A model generated the notes under the pieces. That model had not been told where the DNA came from. It did no database searches and was given only the letters and a program-made list of their open reading frames with translations. DNA of 64,000 bases from Planctomycetota bacterium (GTDB taxonomy: Bacteria; Planctomycetota; UBA1135; GCA-002686595): the NCBI GenBank assembly GCA_020853575.1, contig JADYYP010000045.1:248001-312000 (forward strand), in the 5' to 3' direction. Shown here one piece after another: positions 51,463 through 61,051 of the stretch. Each line of letters begins with the position of its first letter. Positions within the stretch are counted from its first letter, which is position 1. The translations under genes and the position numbers were made by a program.

Positions 51463-54395
51463 CCCTGGAACCCTCCTCGGTGGGCCGCGCGCAGCGCGTC
51501 GAGCTCGACGTCGATGCACACGCGCCCGGAACTCGAGCGCACGACCAGCCGCTCGTGGGAGGCGACGGTTCCGACGCACGCCAGATCGAGACCGGAGAAC
51601 TTCGCTTCGAAATCGCTCGCGCGCGCGCGCTCGACCTCGACCAGGAAGCGTGTGCACGACTCGGAGAACAATCGAACGCTGTCGGGCTCGTGGTGCGCGC
51701 CGAGCGGACCGCACGGGACGCGCGCCAGATCGAGCTCGAGCCCCAATCCGCCGGCAAAGGCACACTCCGCGGCGGCCACCGCCAAGCCACCTTCCGAGAG
51801 ATCGTGGCATGCGCGCACGCAGCCCGCGACCACGGCGGCGTGGAGCGCGCGCAGCGCGCGCGGCGCGAGCGCCAAGTCGGGGCGCGGCACGCGACCGCCC
51901 TCGATGCGCTGCTCGGCGAAGAAATGCGATCCGCCTAGCTCGGCGTGCGTCAGTCCCACGAGGTACACCGGATTGCCGGCGGACTTGAGGTCCATCGTCA
52001 GTGCGCAACCGACGTCGTCGACCCGCGCCAGCGCTGTGACCAACAACGTGGGAGGGATCGCGATCACCTCGTCAACGCTGCGGAACTCGTTGTTCAAGCT
52101 GTCCTTGCCGGAGACGAACGGCGTCCGGTAGGCCTTGGCCGTCGCGTAGCACGCGCGCGCCGCTTCGACCAAGGTCCCGAGCTGTTCGGGGCGCGCGCAG
52201 TTGCCCCACGCGAAATTGTCGAGGATCGCCGTGCGCTCTGGATCGCCGCCGACCGCGACCACGTTGCGCAGCGCTTCGTCGATGGCCGCGCTCGCCATGG
52301 CCCACGGGTCGAGCAGGCCATAGCGCGGATTGGCGCCACACGACAGGGCGATGCCGCGTCGCGAGTCAGGCAGCGGCTGCAACACCGCCGCGTCGCTGGG
52401 ACCGTCGTCGCGCACACCGCACAGCGGCTTGACCACGCCCAGCCCCTGCACCTCGTGGTCGTATTGGCGGATGATCCATTCCTTGCTCGCGATGTTCGGA
52501 CTGGAGAGCAAGCGCAGCAGCACCGCCGTCGCGTCCGCACACGGCGGGCAGGCGGGATCGTCGTGCACGACCACCGGTCGGGTCGCCTTGCGCAACCACT
52601 TGGGTGTGCCCTCGTGCAGGAAGTGCATGTCCAACTCGCCCACGCACTCCGCGCCGAAATGCAACGTGAGCTTGCCCGTCGAAGTGAAATGACCGATGGC
52701 GCTGGCCTCGCAGTCCTCTTCCGCGAACAGCTGCAACAGGCGCTCGAGCTTCTCGGGCGGGACGGCGAGCACCATCCGCTCTTGCGCCTCGCTGATCCAG
52801 ATCTCGGCCGCCGACAAACCGGGGTACTTGAGCGGGACGCGCTCGAGATGCACTTCCGCGCCACATTCAGCACCCATCTCGCCCACCGCCGACGAAAGTC
52901 CGCCAGCACCGCAATCGGTGACACCGCGGTAGAGCTGCGCGTCGCGCGCGCGCAGCAGTGCATCCAGCACGCGCTTCTCCGTGATCGCGTTGCCGATCTG
53001 CACCGCCGAGCTCGAGACCACCACCGATTCGTCGTGCAATTCGGCCGAGGAAAACGTCGCGCCGTGGATGCCGTCGCGACCGGTGCGACCGCCGACGACG
53101 ACGATCACGTCGCCCGGGTGCACGGCCTTGCTGGCGCAGTCCGCGGGCAAGAGTCCGACGGTCCCGCAAAACACCAGCGGATTGCCGACGTAGCGTGGGT
53201 CGACCCAGACACCCCCGTTCACGGTCGGGATCCCCATGCGGTTGCCGTAGTCGCGGACGCCCGCCACCACTCCGCGCAGGATGCGCCGCGGATGCATGCA
53301 GCCCTTGGGGACACTGGCCACCGGCAAGTCGAGCGGTCCGACGAAGAATGCGTCGGTGTTGGCGATCGGCTTGGCGCCCAAGCCGACGCCGAGGATGTCG
53401 CGGATCACGCCGCCGACACCGGTTCCGGCGCCGCCGTAGGGGTCGATCGCACTGGGGTGGTTGTGCGTTTCGACCTTGATCGCAACGTGCCAGCCAGCGT
53501 CGAACTCGACGACGCCGGCGTTGTCGTGGAACACGCTCACACACCAGGGCAGCGCGAGCTCGAGTGTCGCGGCCTTGATGGTCTGCTTGAGCAGGTTCTC
53601 GATGCGCTCGCCGTCGTAATCGATCACGCCGGCGAACGTCTTGTGCTTGCAGTGCTCGCTCCAGGTCTGCGCGAGCGTCTCCAGCTCCGCGCTCGTCGGA
53701 TCGCGACCGAGGTCGGCGAAATGGGCGCGGATCGCCTGCATCTCGAGCAAAGTCAAGCTCAGGTGGCCAGCGCGCGAGATGTGCTCCAATGTTGCGTCGT
53801 TGGCATCGCGCAGGGCAATGCGCTCGAGCGCTCGCGTCGCGCCGGCGCCGGGCAACTGGAAGTGCAAGCGCTCGTCGTCGATGCGCACCTCGTCGATCAC
53901 GTCGTTGGCCAGGGTCTTCGCCGCTGCCAGCTCGAGCTCGGCGCGCGTCCAGGAGCCCTGGAGCTCCCACACCGAGAAGCAGAGCGCGCGCACGGGCGCG
54001 CCACCCGCTCCCGACAATCCAGAGCGCTGGATGGCACGCTCGACGGTCGCCGCCACCGGATCCATCACCCCCGGACGGCGCATGACGAGCACCCGGTGCG
54101 CGGCCGACGACGGCGTCGGCGCCTGAGTCGGAGGTGTGATCCGAGCGCTCTCGAGCACTGGGTCGACCAATAGATCGGAGGCGATGCCCGCGACCACCGC
54201 GGCGTCGAGCTCGGGGGACAGCAGATAGCCGCGACCCAAGCGTATGTCGCGAGCCTGGGCCAAGCCCAGCTCACGCAACGCGCCGGCGGCGCGCGCTCCT
54301 TCGGGATCGTCGAGCTCCGGGCGACGGTAGACCTCCACGCGCCAGGCGCGCGGGAACGCGGCCTGGGTGCTCGACGCTGTTGCAGGTTGGGGCAC
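51459..54395 (-). CDS. purL: Phosphoribosylformylglycinamidine synthase, PurL with N-terminal PurS-like domains
   Basis: This enzyme turns FGAR, glutamine-derived ammonia and ATP into FGAM. The core has TWSEHCKHKTFAG, KVETHNHPSAIDPYGGAGTG, GVGLGAKPIANTD, VNGGVWVDPRYVGN, the GGRTGRDGIHGATFSS block, and DLSEGGLAVAAAECAFAGG near the end. In front lie about 260 residues with two PurS-like segments (WRVEVYRRPELDDPEG; HRVLVMRRPGVMDPVA), which the short bacterial PurL gets as a separate PurS subunit. I use GTG 54395 (978 residues). Longer starts to 54539 are open but lack family character. It is divergent from accA and coupled to purQ. Confidence 0.9.
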   Translation of the reverse strand: MPQPATASSTQAAFPRAWRVEVYRRPELDDPEGARAAGALRELGLAQARDIRLGRGYLLSPELDAAVVAGIASDLLVDPVLESARITPPTQAPTPSSAAHRVLVMRRPGVMDPVAATVERAIQRSGLSGAGGAPVRALCFSVWELQGSWTRAELELAAAKTLANDVIDEVRIDDERLHFQLPGAGATRALERIALRDANDATLEHISRAGHLSLTLLEMQAIRAHFADLGRDPTSAELETLAQTWSEHCKHKTFAGVIDYDGERIENLLKQTIKAATLELALPWCVSVFHDNAGVVEFDAGWHVAIKVETHNHPSAIDPYGGAGTGVGGVIRDILGVGLGAKPIANTDAFFVGPLDLPVASVPKGCMHPRRILRGVVAGVRDYGNRMGIPTVNGGVWVDPRYVGNPLVFCGTVGLLPADCASKAVHPGDVIVVVGGRTGRDGIHGATFSSAELHDESVVVSSSAVQIGNAITEKRVLDALLRARDAQLYRGVTDCGAGGLSSAVGEMGAECGAEVHLERVPLKYPGLSAAEIWISEAQERMVLAVPPEKLERLLQLFAEEDCEASAIGHFTSTGKLTLHFGAECVGELDMHFLHEGTPKWLRKATRPVVVHDDPACPPCADATAVLLRLLSSPNIASKEWIIRQYDHEVQGLGVVKPLCGVRDDGPSDAAVLQPLPDSRRGIALSCGANPRYGLLDPWAMASAAIDEALRNVVAVGGDPERTAILDNFAWGNCARPEQLGTLVEAARACYATAKAYRTPFVSGKDSLNNEFRSVDEVIAIPPTLLVTALARVDDVGCALTMDLKSAGNPVYLVGLTHAELGGSHFFAEQRIEGGRVPRPDLALAPRALRALHAAVVAGCVRACHDLSEGGLAVAAAECAFAGGLGLELDLARVPCGPLGAHHEPDSVRLFSESCTRFLVEVERARASDFEAKFSGLDLACVGTVASHERLVVRSSSGRVCIDVELDALRAAHRGGFQG

Positions 54396-54676
54396 GGTTT
54401 GCGGCGACAAGGGCTGAAACTCGGGCTCGGGCGCAAGAGATAGCAAATCACCCAGCCCTGAACACCAGGGATTGGGGGCGAAGCCACCCTCATGACTTCG
54501 CATGCCGAAAATGATAGGGATTGGCGCGCTCGCTCCCAACCGTCCCGCGGAGATCTCGTAGTCGGCGCGCGATGGAGGGAGGTCGAGCAGCCAGAAGCGT
54601 TCTCGAGCGCAGGGTTGCGCGGTCGCCGCCGGTGACCGACCATGCCGCTCGTCCCGACCGTCTTCCGACCCTCTCG

Positions 54677-55681
54677 ATGGCGACCACTGAGAAGTCCGTG
54701 ACCCGCAACGAACCCAAGACCGGGATGGCCTTCGAACGGCCGATCCAGGAACTCGAATCCAAGCTGGCCGAGCTCGAGGCCTTGGCCCTGCGCACGCGCT
54801 TGGACATCTCGAGCGAGATCGAGGCGCTTCGCAAACAGCATCGCGCGGCGCTGGAGGCGAAGTACAAGGACCTCAACGCGTGGGAGACGGTGACGGTGGC
54901 GCGTCACAACGAGCGCCCGGTCGCGCTCGACTACATCTCGACCATGCTCGACGATTTCGTCGAGCTGTGCGGCGACAAGTACTTCGCCGACGACAGGGCC
55001 ATGGTGGCCGGCCTGGCGACGATGGGCGATCGGCGTTTCGTGTTGATCGCACACCGCAAGGGCAAGTCGACCAAGGAACGCCTGGCGTGCAATTTCGGCT
55101 GTGCCCACCCCGAGGGCTACCGCAAAGCGCTGCGCAAGATGAAGCTGGCCGAGAAGCTGCGCTTGCCGATCGTCACGCTGATCAATACTCCGGGTGCCTA
55201 CCCGGGGATCGGCGCCGAGGAACGCGGACAAGCGGCTGCGATCGCGGAGAACATCCTGGCGATGATGTCGATTCGCGCGCCGATCCTGAGCATCGTGATC
55301 GGTGAGGGCGGCTCCGGTGGAGCGCTCGGCATCGGCGTCGCCGACCGGGTGCTGATGATGGAGTACTCGTACTACTCGGTGATCAGCCCCGAGGGCTGCG
55401 CCGCGATCCTGTGGAAGGACGGCGAGCGCACCCCCGATGCCGCGGCGGCCCTCAAGCTCACCAGCAAGGACCTGCTGGAACTGGGCCTGATCGACGGCGT
55501 GATCCCCGAGCCGCTCGGTGGCGCCCACCGTGCTCCAAACGTCGCCATGGACGAGGTCAAGCGCACGATTCTGCGCGAGTTGGAAGCGCTCGACGCGCGC
55601 GCCCCCGACGAGCTCGTGCGCACGCGCCGGCGAAAATTCCGCACGATGGGCTGGATCGACGGCCGCTTTCCGCGCGTCTGA
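54677..55681 (+). CDS. accA: Acetyl-CoA carboxylase carboxyltransferase, alpha subunit
   Basis: This 334-residue protein transfers carboxyl from carboxybiotin to acetyl-CoA, the first committed step of fatty-acid synthesis. It has the N-terminal helical part FERPIQELESKLAELEALA, then RPVALDYISTMLDDFVELCGD, CAHPEGYRKALRKMKLAEK, INTPGAYPGIGAEERGQ, IGEGGSGGALGIGVADRVLMMEYSYYSVISPEGCAAILW. It starts at ATG 54677; earlier in-frame sequence is not conserved. accD is not in the window. It is divergent from purL and 71 bp before the sigma-factor gene. Confidence 0.95.
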   Translation: MATTEKSVTRNEPKTGMAFERPIQELESKLAELEALALRTRLDISSEIEALRKQHRAALEAKYKDLNAWETVTVARHNERPVALDYISTMLDDFVELCGDKYFADDRAMVAGLATMGDRRFVLIAHRKGKSTKERLACNFGCAHPEGYRKALRKMKLAEKLRLPIVTLINTPGAYPGIGAEERGQAAAIAENILAMMSIRAPILSIVIGEGGSGGALGIGVADRVLMMEYSYYSVISPEGCAAILWKDGERTPDAAAALKLTSKDLLELGLIDGVIPEPLGGAHRAPNVAMDEVKRTILRELEALDARAPDELVRTRRRKFRTMGWIDGRFPRV

Positions 55682-55752
55682 GCCCAAGCGCCAACACCTG
55701 CCTCGGTCGGTCGTAGCCAGCGCCGGGCCGGGGTCGACTCCCGGCCCTGCCC

Positions 55753-56511
55753 ATGTCGATGGCCCTCCCCATGGATCGTTCCACACGTGCCGGAAGCGAC
55801 GGACCTCCGGCCGATCCGAAGCCCCCGCAAAACGCGGGTGACGCACCGGATCCGGTGGAGCAGGCGTGCATTCGACGCGCACAGCGAGGCGATGAAAGCG
55901 CGTTCGAGCAATTGGTGCGCACCCATCAGCAGCGCGCGTTTCGCATCGCGCGTCACATGGTGCCGAGCGATGAGGACGCCCGCGATCTGGTCCAAGAGGC
56001 GTTTCTGCGGGTGTTCCGCAGCCTCGAGCGCTTCGATTTCCAATTCAATTTCGCCACTTGGCTGCACCGCATCGTCACCAATCTGGCGATCGACCACTTG
56101 CGCAAGCGGCGCCTGGTGACCAGTTCGACCTCGGGCGAGGAAGACGGCTCCAACTGGGACCTGGACGTCGTCGACCCGGCGCACCGCGCGCCTTCCGAGC
56201 AGCTGGAGTCGAGCGAGACCGCGCGCCGCGTCCGCGAGTGCATCGCCGCCCTCGCACCGCATTTCCAGGCCGTGCTCACGCTGCGCGAGTTGGAGGGCAT
56301 GGCATGCACCGAGATCGCCAAAATCGTGGGCGCCACCCACGTGACGGTGCGCTGGCGCCTGCACCGCGGGCGAAAACTCTTCCAAGAGGAGTGGGAGCGC
56401 CGCGAGCGCGCCGACAGCTCGGGCGCGGATCGCCCCAAGGACGGCGCGGAACGCTCCAACTCCAAGACCCTGGGAAACGTATCCGAGCCCGACTCCGGGC
56501 CGGGCCACTGA
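55753..56511 (+). CDS. ECF-subfamily RNA polymerase sigma factor
   Basis: This 252-residue protein has region 2 (FEQLVRTHQQRAFRIARHMV, DARDLVQEAFLRVFRSL, the -10 contact FATWLHRIVTNLAIDHLRKRR) and region 4 (FQAVLTLRELEGMACTEIAKIVG, VRWRLHRGRKLF) separated by an acidic linker. Pro-rich N- and Ser/Arg-rich C-terminal tails are extra. It lies 25 bp before a zinc-finger anti-sigma gene, so it is held inactive at the membrane until a signal. ATG 55771 is an alternative start. Confidence 0.92.
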   Translation: MSMALPMDRSTRAGSDGPPADPKPPQNAGDAPDPVEQACIRRAQRGDESAFEQLVRTHQQRAFRIARHMVPSDEDARDLVQEAFLRVFRSLERFDFQFNFATWLHRIVTNLAIDHLRKRRLVTSSTSGEEDGSNWDLDVVDPAHRAPSEQLESSETARRVRECIAALAPHFQAVLTLRELEGMACTEIAKIVGATHVTVRWRLHRGRKLFQEEWERRERADSSGADRPKDGAERSNSKTLGNVSEPDSGPGH

Positions 56512-56536
56512 GATCCGCCGCTCGAGTCCGCCAGCG

Positions 56537-57208
56537 ATGAAGTACCACCCGATCGAGTGCAGCGAAGTGCGCGAGCGACTGCCGCTCGTGCCCGGCCACG
56601 ACCTCGAGTCACCGGCTCGCGAAGAGGTCGAAGCGCATTTGCGCACGTGCGCCTCCTGTTCGAGCGAGCTGGAGCGCTTGAGCCACGCGCTCGCGCAGCT
56701 GCGGCTTGGATCCGCGCTCGAGGCCCCGCCGGTCGACTTGTGGTCCGCGGTTCGCGCGGAGCTGGTGCGCGAGCAAGTGATTCACGACGTCCCCGCCGGC
56801 GATGGTCAGGTCCGTGCGCCTCGGGTACCCGCACCCAAGGCAGCGCGACGGGCGCCACTGGCCTTGCTGGGACGCGGCCTCGTGTTGGCCGCCGCGCTGG
56901 CAGCGTCCATCGCCGTGATCGGTTTCCTGTGGTCGCGTGCACGCCCCGACCAGCCGCGGACGAAGAACGTGGAGTTGGTGAAGGACGAGCCGGGAACGAT
57001 CGAGCGTACGCGGCTGAACGCATCGCCGAGCGCGGACACGGCCTCCGGCGGTGTGCTGCTCGCCGAAGGCGCCGATTCTGGCGAGCTCGTTCTTCCCAAC
57101 GGGCTGCGCCGCGCGGCCGGAGAAGAACGGCTGCGCGAAGTGTCGATGCCATTCGAGACCACGCCTGCGCGTGCCAGCGCCTACTCCCTCGCCAGCGAAG
57201 TGCGCTGA
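56537..57208 (+). CDS. Anti-sigma factor with zinc-finger (ZAS) domain
   Basis: This 223-residue single-pass membrane protein has the ZAS motif EAHLRTCASCSSE near residue 35 (H-x3-C-x2-C) and one membrane helix (LVLAAALAASIAVIGFLW, near residue 120). The ~85-residue outer part is Ser/Glu-rich and unrecognised. It should bind the sigma factor encoded 25 bp upstream and release it by proteolysis or a conformational change. The PDZ protein that follows is a likely partner in that signal path. Confidence 0.85.
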   Translation: MKYHPIECSEVRERLPLVPGHDLESPAREEVEAHLRTCASCSSELERLSHALAQLRLGSALEAPPVDLWSAVRAELVREQVIHDVPAGDGQVRAPRVPAPKAARRAPLALLGRGLVLAAALAASIAVIGFLWSRARPDQPRTKNVELVKDEPGTIERTRLNASPSADTASGGVLLAEGADSGELVLPNGLRRAAGEERLREVSMPFETTPARASAYSLASEVR

Positions 57209-57343
57209 CAGTGGATCGAGGTGCCGCGACGACCAGCGGCCTGTTGGCTACTCGGGTCGCGCAACGCTGAACGCCGTCACGGACAGTCATCGTTTCTCCA
57301 AGACCCATTTCGAACCACGAGCGCCCGGAAGGCGCGGATAGCC

Positions 57344-58378
57344 ATGAAGAGCGTGTGGATTGCAAGTGTGTTGCTAGGTGCTGTCGGCGGCGGTGCTTGG
57401 ACCCACAGCGCTCCGCTCGGGCCGCAGGGTCGTTTGGTGCGCGTGACGCCAACGCCGTCCGCGGACGCGCAGGACATCGAGGGCTGGCGCCAACGGCTGA
57501 GCGAGAGCGATCTCGCCTCGCGCGAGAAAGCGTTCGACGCCCTGGTCGGCAGCGCGCTGACGGACCGCGAGCTCGAGCGCGCGCTCGAGAGTTGGTGCGC
57601 AGACACGACCGACCTCGGGTTGGCCTGGACATCACGCTTGGCGCTGCGCGAATTGCGCGGGCGGCGTGAGCAGGAGCGCGGCATGCGCGGCATGCGCGTT
57701 CCGGGCTGGGGCATCGACCCATTCGCGGATTCGCAGTCGATGGTCGAGGACCTGCGCAGGCAAATGGACGAGATGCTCCAACGCGGTGCACCGCCGTTGC
57801 CCAGCGGCCCGGCATCCTCGAGCTTCGAGTCCTTCAGCTTGCAGAGCGGTCCCGACGGAGTCACCTGCAAGGTGACCAAGTCCATCGACGGTCGCGATGT
57901 GACCGAGGAGTACAGCGCGGCGACGATCGACGAGCTGCTCGACGCGCACCCGGAGTTGCGCGAGCACGTCGCAGGCCAATCGCTCGATCCGTTCTCCGGC
58001 CTGGGTGCGCGCGGCCTGCGCCTGCAGCTCGGTGCGCCTCCGTCGTCGCTTTCGCCGGCGGCGCCGGGTGTGCGCACCGACGTGCTCGGCGTCGTGGTGC
58101 AGTCTCTCGCCGCGAGCGAAGCCAGTGATCTCTCGTTGGATCCCGGCGTGGGGCTGCGCATCGAGCGCGTCGAGCCGGGGACCATCGCTCAACAGCTCGG
58201 CCTGCAACGCGGCCAAGTGCTGCTCGAGATCAACGGCACCAAGATCCGCTCGCGCGATGACATTTCGAGCGAGATCAAAAAGCGCGGCAGCGACGGCGCA
58301 CTCGAAGTGATCGTGATCGACCGCTGGGGACAGAAGCGCACGCGCACTTGGAAGCCCGATACGGCCAAGCAGATCTGA
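57344..58378 (+). CDS. Exported PDZ-domain protein
   Basis: This 344-residue protein starts at ATG 57344 with GGAAGG upstream and a signal peptide (MKSVWIASVLLGAVGGGAW). A helical part follows with an MRGMRVPGWG turn and a Met-rich amphipathic stretch (DDLRRQMDEMLQ-like). The C-terminal PDZ domain (~255-344) has VGLRIERVEPGTIAQQLGL, GQVLLEINGTKI and SSEIKKRGSDGALEV. PDZ domains in this setting bind C-termini and can help activate a site-1 protease. No protease triad is visible, so it is not a DegP-like enzyme itself. It completes the sigma/anti-sigma operon. Confidence 0.78.
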   Translation: MKSVWIASVLLGAVGGGAWTHSAPLGPQGRLVRVTPTPSADAQDIEGWRQRLSESDLASREKAFDALVGSALTDRELERALESWCADTTDLGLAWTSRLALRELRGRREQERGMRGMRVPGWGIDPFADSQSMVEDLRRQMDEMLQRGAPPLPSGPASSSFESFSLQSGPDGVTCKVTKSIDGRDVTEEYSAATIDELLDAHPELREHVAGQSLDPFSGLGARGLRLQLGAPPSSLSPAAPGVRTDVLGVVVQSLAASEASDLSLDPGVGLRIERVEPGTIAQQLGLQRGQVLLEINGTKIRSRDDISSEIKKRGSDGALEVIVIDRWGQKRTRTWKPDTAKQI

Positions 58379-58415
58379 CGCTCCGCCACTGGCGTGCGCG
58401 GGGAACCACTCGAAT

Positions 58416-58437
58416 GCGGGGCGCGCGAGCGCCCCGC
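58416..58437. terminator. GC-rich hairpin between convergent genes
   Basis: A perfect 9-bp stem (58416-58424 with 58429-58437) with a GCGA tetraloop of the GNRA type. It lies 38 bp after the PDZ gene stop and 43 bp from the stop of the opposing TPR gene. There is no T-run on either side, so it is a likely bidirectional mRNA end rather than a classical intrinsic terminator. Confidence 0.55.
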
Positions 58438-58479
58438 GACGCTTTCCGGCGAATCCGAGCGCCGCTCGAGGTGCCGCGC

Positions 58480-59481
58480 TCAGCGCGTCGCGGGTGAATT
58501 CGTGGACGAAGCGGCTTCGAGCGCAACCTCGCACTGCGCGAGGAGATCGAAGGCGCGCACCATGTCGGGGGCTTCGATCGGCAAGGTCGAGAGCTTCAGG
58601 AACTGGCGCAGGTCCTCGCTGGCCTCGCGAGCGCGCCCGGCGGCCAAGTGCAACTGCGCGCGCCGGCTGTAGATCTCCGCGCGCGAGGGTTCGAGTTGCA
58701 CGGAGGCGTCGAGGTGGGCCATGGCATCCGCCGAGCGTCCCAAGGCCACCAAGGCCGTGGAGGCCGACATGTGCGTTTCGGTCAGGAGCTTCGCGCTGGC
58801 CTGGATCCGACGCCGCAATTCGGCTTCGTACTCGGCCTTGATCTCCGGTCGCGCCAACTCGGCCCGCCAGAACTCGACTTCCTTGTCAGCCAGGGCGAGC
58901 AACCGTTCGGAAGCGGCCAAGCTGCGCGCCAGGTCTCCGCGCAGGGCCCACACGCGCTGTAGACCGTTGATCGCTTGGATGTAGTCGGGCTTGATCTTGA
59001 GCGCGGATTCGTACCACTGCGTGCTCTCGCTCCAGCGCGCCTGAGCTTCATCTCGCAAATCGAGCGCGCGCCGCGCGGGGTCCGCCGCTGTCGTCGCTCG
59101 CTTGCCAGACTCGATCTCGCGCGCGGACTCCCAGCGCAACACGCCCTGGCGCTCGAGCGCCTCACCCAATCCGACGCACGCGATGAAGTTGTCGTCGCCG
59201 GCGAACTCGCGCAGCAGTTCCTCGGCCGCGTTCACGTCGGCTGCGGAGCCGCGCTGCAGGTGGATGCGCGACTTGATCAGCAACAGACGCTCGTCGTCGG
59301 AGTCGATCTCGAGCCCGAGGTTGACTTGATTCAACGCGTTGGCGAGCTGCCCGTCGTCGAGCAACCGCAGAGCGAATTCGCGGTGCCAGGCCAGGGTCTG
59401 CTCCTCGATTCGCTCCTCTTCCGAGGTGCGACAGCTCGCGAGCGAAGCCAGGGCGACGAACAGCGTGGCGAGGTGCTTCAT
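58480..59481 (-). CDS. TPR-repeat lipoprotein
   Basis: This 333-residue protein starts at ATG 59481 with a lipoprotein signal (LFVALASLASC, Cys17). TPR-like helical hairpins fill the rest: LLDDGQLANALNQVNLGLE, ESTQWYESALKIKPDYIQAINGL, and TALVALGRSADAMAHLDASVQLEPSR. A charged helix around residues 200-235 breaks the array. It is probably an envelope scaffold. It is 25 bp after the NFACT gene on the same strand, so it is likely co-transcribed with ndk and NFACT. Confidence 0.82.
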   Translation of the reverse strand: MKHLATLFVALASLASCRTSEEERIEEQTLAWHREFALRLLDDGQLANALNQVNLGLEIDSDDERLLLIKSRIHLQRGSAADVNAAEELLREFAGDDNFIACVGLGEALERQGVLRWESAREIESGKRATTAADPARRALDLRDEAQARWSESTQWYESALKIKPDYIQAINGLQRVWALRGDLARSLAASERLLALADKEVEFWRAELARPEIKAEYEAELRRRIQASAKLLTETHMSASTALVALGRSADAMAHLDASVQLEPSRAEIYSRRAQLHLAAGRAREASEDLRQFLKLSTLPIEAPDMVRAFDLLAQCEVALEAASSTNSPATR

Positions 59482-59506
59482 GGGAGATCCCGAGCGCGCA
59501 AGGTAC

Positions 59507-61051
59507 TCAATTCGAGGTCGCGGGGCCGAGGTGCGAGCCCAATAACCGCGCCAGGCGCTCCGGTTGCATGCGCACCCCGAGAGTCTTGCCCCCAGAGAGC
59601 GAGACCAGACCGGGCTTGGCGCCGCGCGGCTTGTGGACTTCCTTGCGCCGCGCGACATGCACGTTGGCCTTGCGCGACTCGCGCAGGGGCGAGAAATGCA
59701 CCGCCAGGTGCGCGGCATCCAGCAGGTCCTCGGCGTCCGGTTCGGCGTTCTTCTCGACGCACAACACGACGTGCGAACCCGGCGTGTCCGCGGTGTGGAG
59801 CCACACGTCGCTGCCTTTGCTGTGGTGCAGCGTGAGCTCGTCGTTGTCCTTGGCGCTGCGACCCACGCGGATCTCTGCTCCGTGCAGCCCGCGAAACACG
59901 CGGTAGGGGCGCCGTGGCTCGTCGAGCTTGCGCTTGCGCGGGTCGGATTCCTGGATCGGGTCGAGCACGCCGAGCGCCACGCCCCGCGCGTCGATGGCCT
60001 GCGGATCCGAGTCGGGTTCGCGCGCGGCGCGCGCGAGCTCTTCCAGAGACGCGAGCTTCTCACGGCAGCCCGCGAGTTCGCGCTCGACCGTCTCCGCTGC
60101 GCGCAACAGCTTCTTGTAGCGCTCGAACACGAGCTCCACGTTCTCGTGCGGAGCGCGCCGCGGATCGAGTTCGATCGTGCGCGACGCTCCGTCCTCGGCG
60201 TACGGATCCGCCAGCGTGATCTCGCGCATTCCGCGGCGCAGCGCGGGCAAGTTCATCTTGAGGATCTCGCCGTCGAGGCGCACGCGCTCGGCCTCGTGGG
60301 CCGCGGCGAGCTTCTGCACCAAACCGTGCTCGAGCGAGCGAGCGCGCTTGAGCTTGCGGTCGATGCGTTCCTCGAGCTCGCGCAGCGCGCGTGCGTGCGC
60401 GAACTGCGCGACCGCCCGGCCCAGGCCCTGCTGCACACGGAAGGACAACGGCGCCTGCGGATCCGCGCGCGCCTCGCTGCTTTCGGTGACTGCGGACAAC
60501 ACCTCAGCCAGAGGCGGGGACTCGTCGCTGGCGCGCACCGTGCCTCCGGGTACTTGCCATGCCGCGCCGCTGCGCAGACGTTCCCCGTTCTTGCTGTCCG
60601 GCGGAGGCGCGACCAGGACTTCGAGCACGCGCTCAGAGGTTCCGAGCAGCACCAGGTTGGAGTGTCGACCGACCAACTCCGCGATCAGCGTGCGGCGTTC
60701 ACCGCTGGACGTGGCGTCGAATTCGAGGGCCACGATGCGATCGCGCGCGACGGTCTCGATGCGCTTGAGGCGCGCGCCGACGAGCTCCTCGCACAGGCGT
60801 CGGAAGAACGGCCCCAGGGGTCCATCGGGGTGAGCTTGGCGAGCGGTCTGCAAGTACAGACGCGGCTCGTCGCCATCGGCCGAGAGGTGCAGGCGCCGCA
60901 CCGCCGCCTTGCCGTCCGGCCCTGGCTCGTGCTTGCAATACAGGACGAGATCGCGCGGCGGCAGGCAGACGATCTCAGAGATCGTCGCACCCTGGACCAG
61001 CGGCGCGATCTCGGCCGTGAGTTCCGCGACGTGCCGAGCAGAGAGAATCAG
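59507..61051 (-). CDS. NFACT-family protein (RqcH/FbpA-like), non-canonical start
   Basis: This ~514-residue protein is of the RqcH/Tae2/FbpA group, which binds peptidyl-tRNA-jammed large ribosomal subunits and adds C-terminal alanine tails in ribosome quality control. The N-terminal NFACT-N domain begins with SARHVAELTAEIAPLVQG; a coiled coil lies at ~200-330 (AETVERELAGCREKL); the NFACT-R domain (YRVFRGLHGAEIRVGR, HHSKGSDVWLHTADTPGSH) ends it. Homology runs up to 61048, where no ATG, GTG or TTG exists. CTG 61051 (GGAAG, 7 nt spacing) or ATT 61048 must serve, overlapping the ndk stop. A GTG at 60901 would delete about 50 conserved residues. Confidence 0.78.
   Translation of the reverse strand: MILSARHVAELTAEIAPLVQGATISEIVCLPPRDLVLYCKHEPGPDGKAAVRRLHLSADGDEPRLYLQTARQAHPDGPLGPFFRRLCEELVGARLKRIETVARDRIVALEFDATSSGERRTLIAELVGRHSNLVLLGTSERVLEVLVAPPPDSKNGERLRSGAAWQVPGGTVRASDESPPLAEVLSAVTESSEARADPQAPLSFRVQQGLGRAVAQFAHARALRELEERIDRKLKRARSLEHGLVQKLAAAHEAERVRLDGEILKMNLPALRRGMREITLADPYAEDGASRTIELDPRRAPHENVELVFERYKKLLRAAETVERELAGCREKLASLEELARAAREPDSDPQAIDARGVALGVLDPIQESDPRKRKLDEPRRPYRVFRGLHGAEIRVGRSAKDNDELTLHHSKGSDVWLHTADTPGSHVVLCVEKNAEPDAEDLLDAAHLAVHFSPLRESRKANVHVARRKEVHKPRGAKPGLVSLSGGKTLGVRMQPERLARLLGSHLGPATSN

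Noticed and set aside
49399..52131. 910-codon plus-strand frame over purD end, fur, DUF3568, purQ and purL
   Set aside because: It crosses five well-supported genes in wrong frames and shows only low-complexity Arg/Ala sequence.
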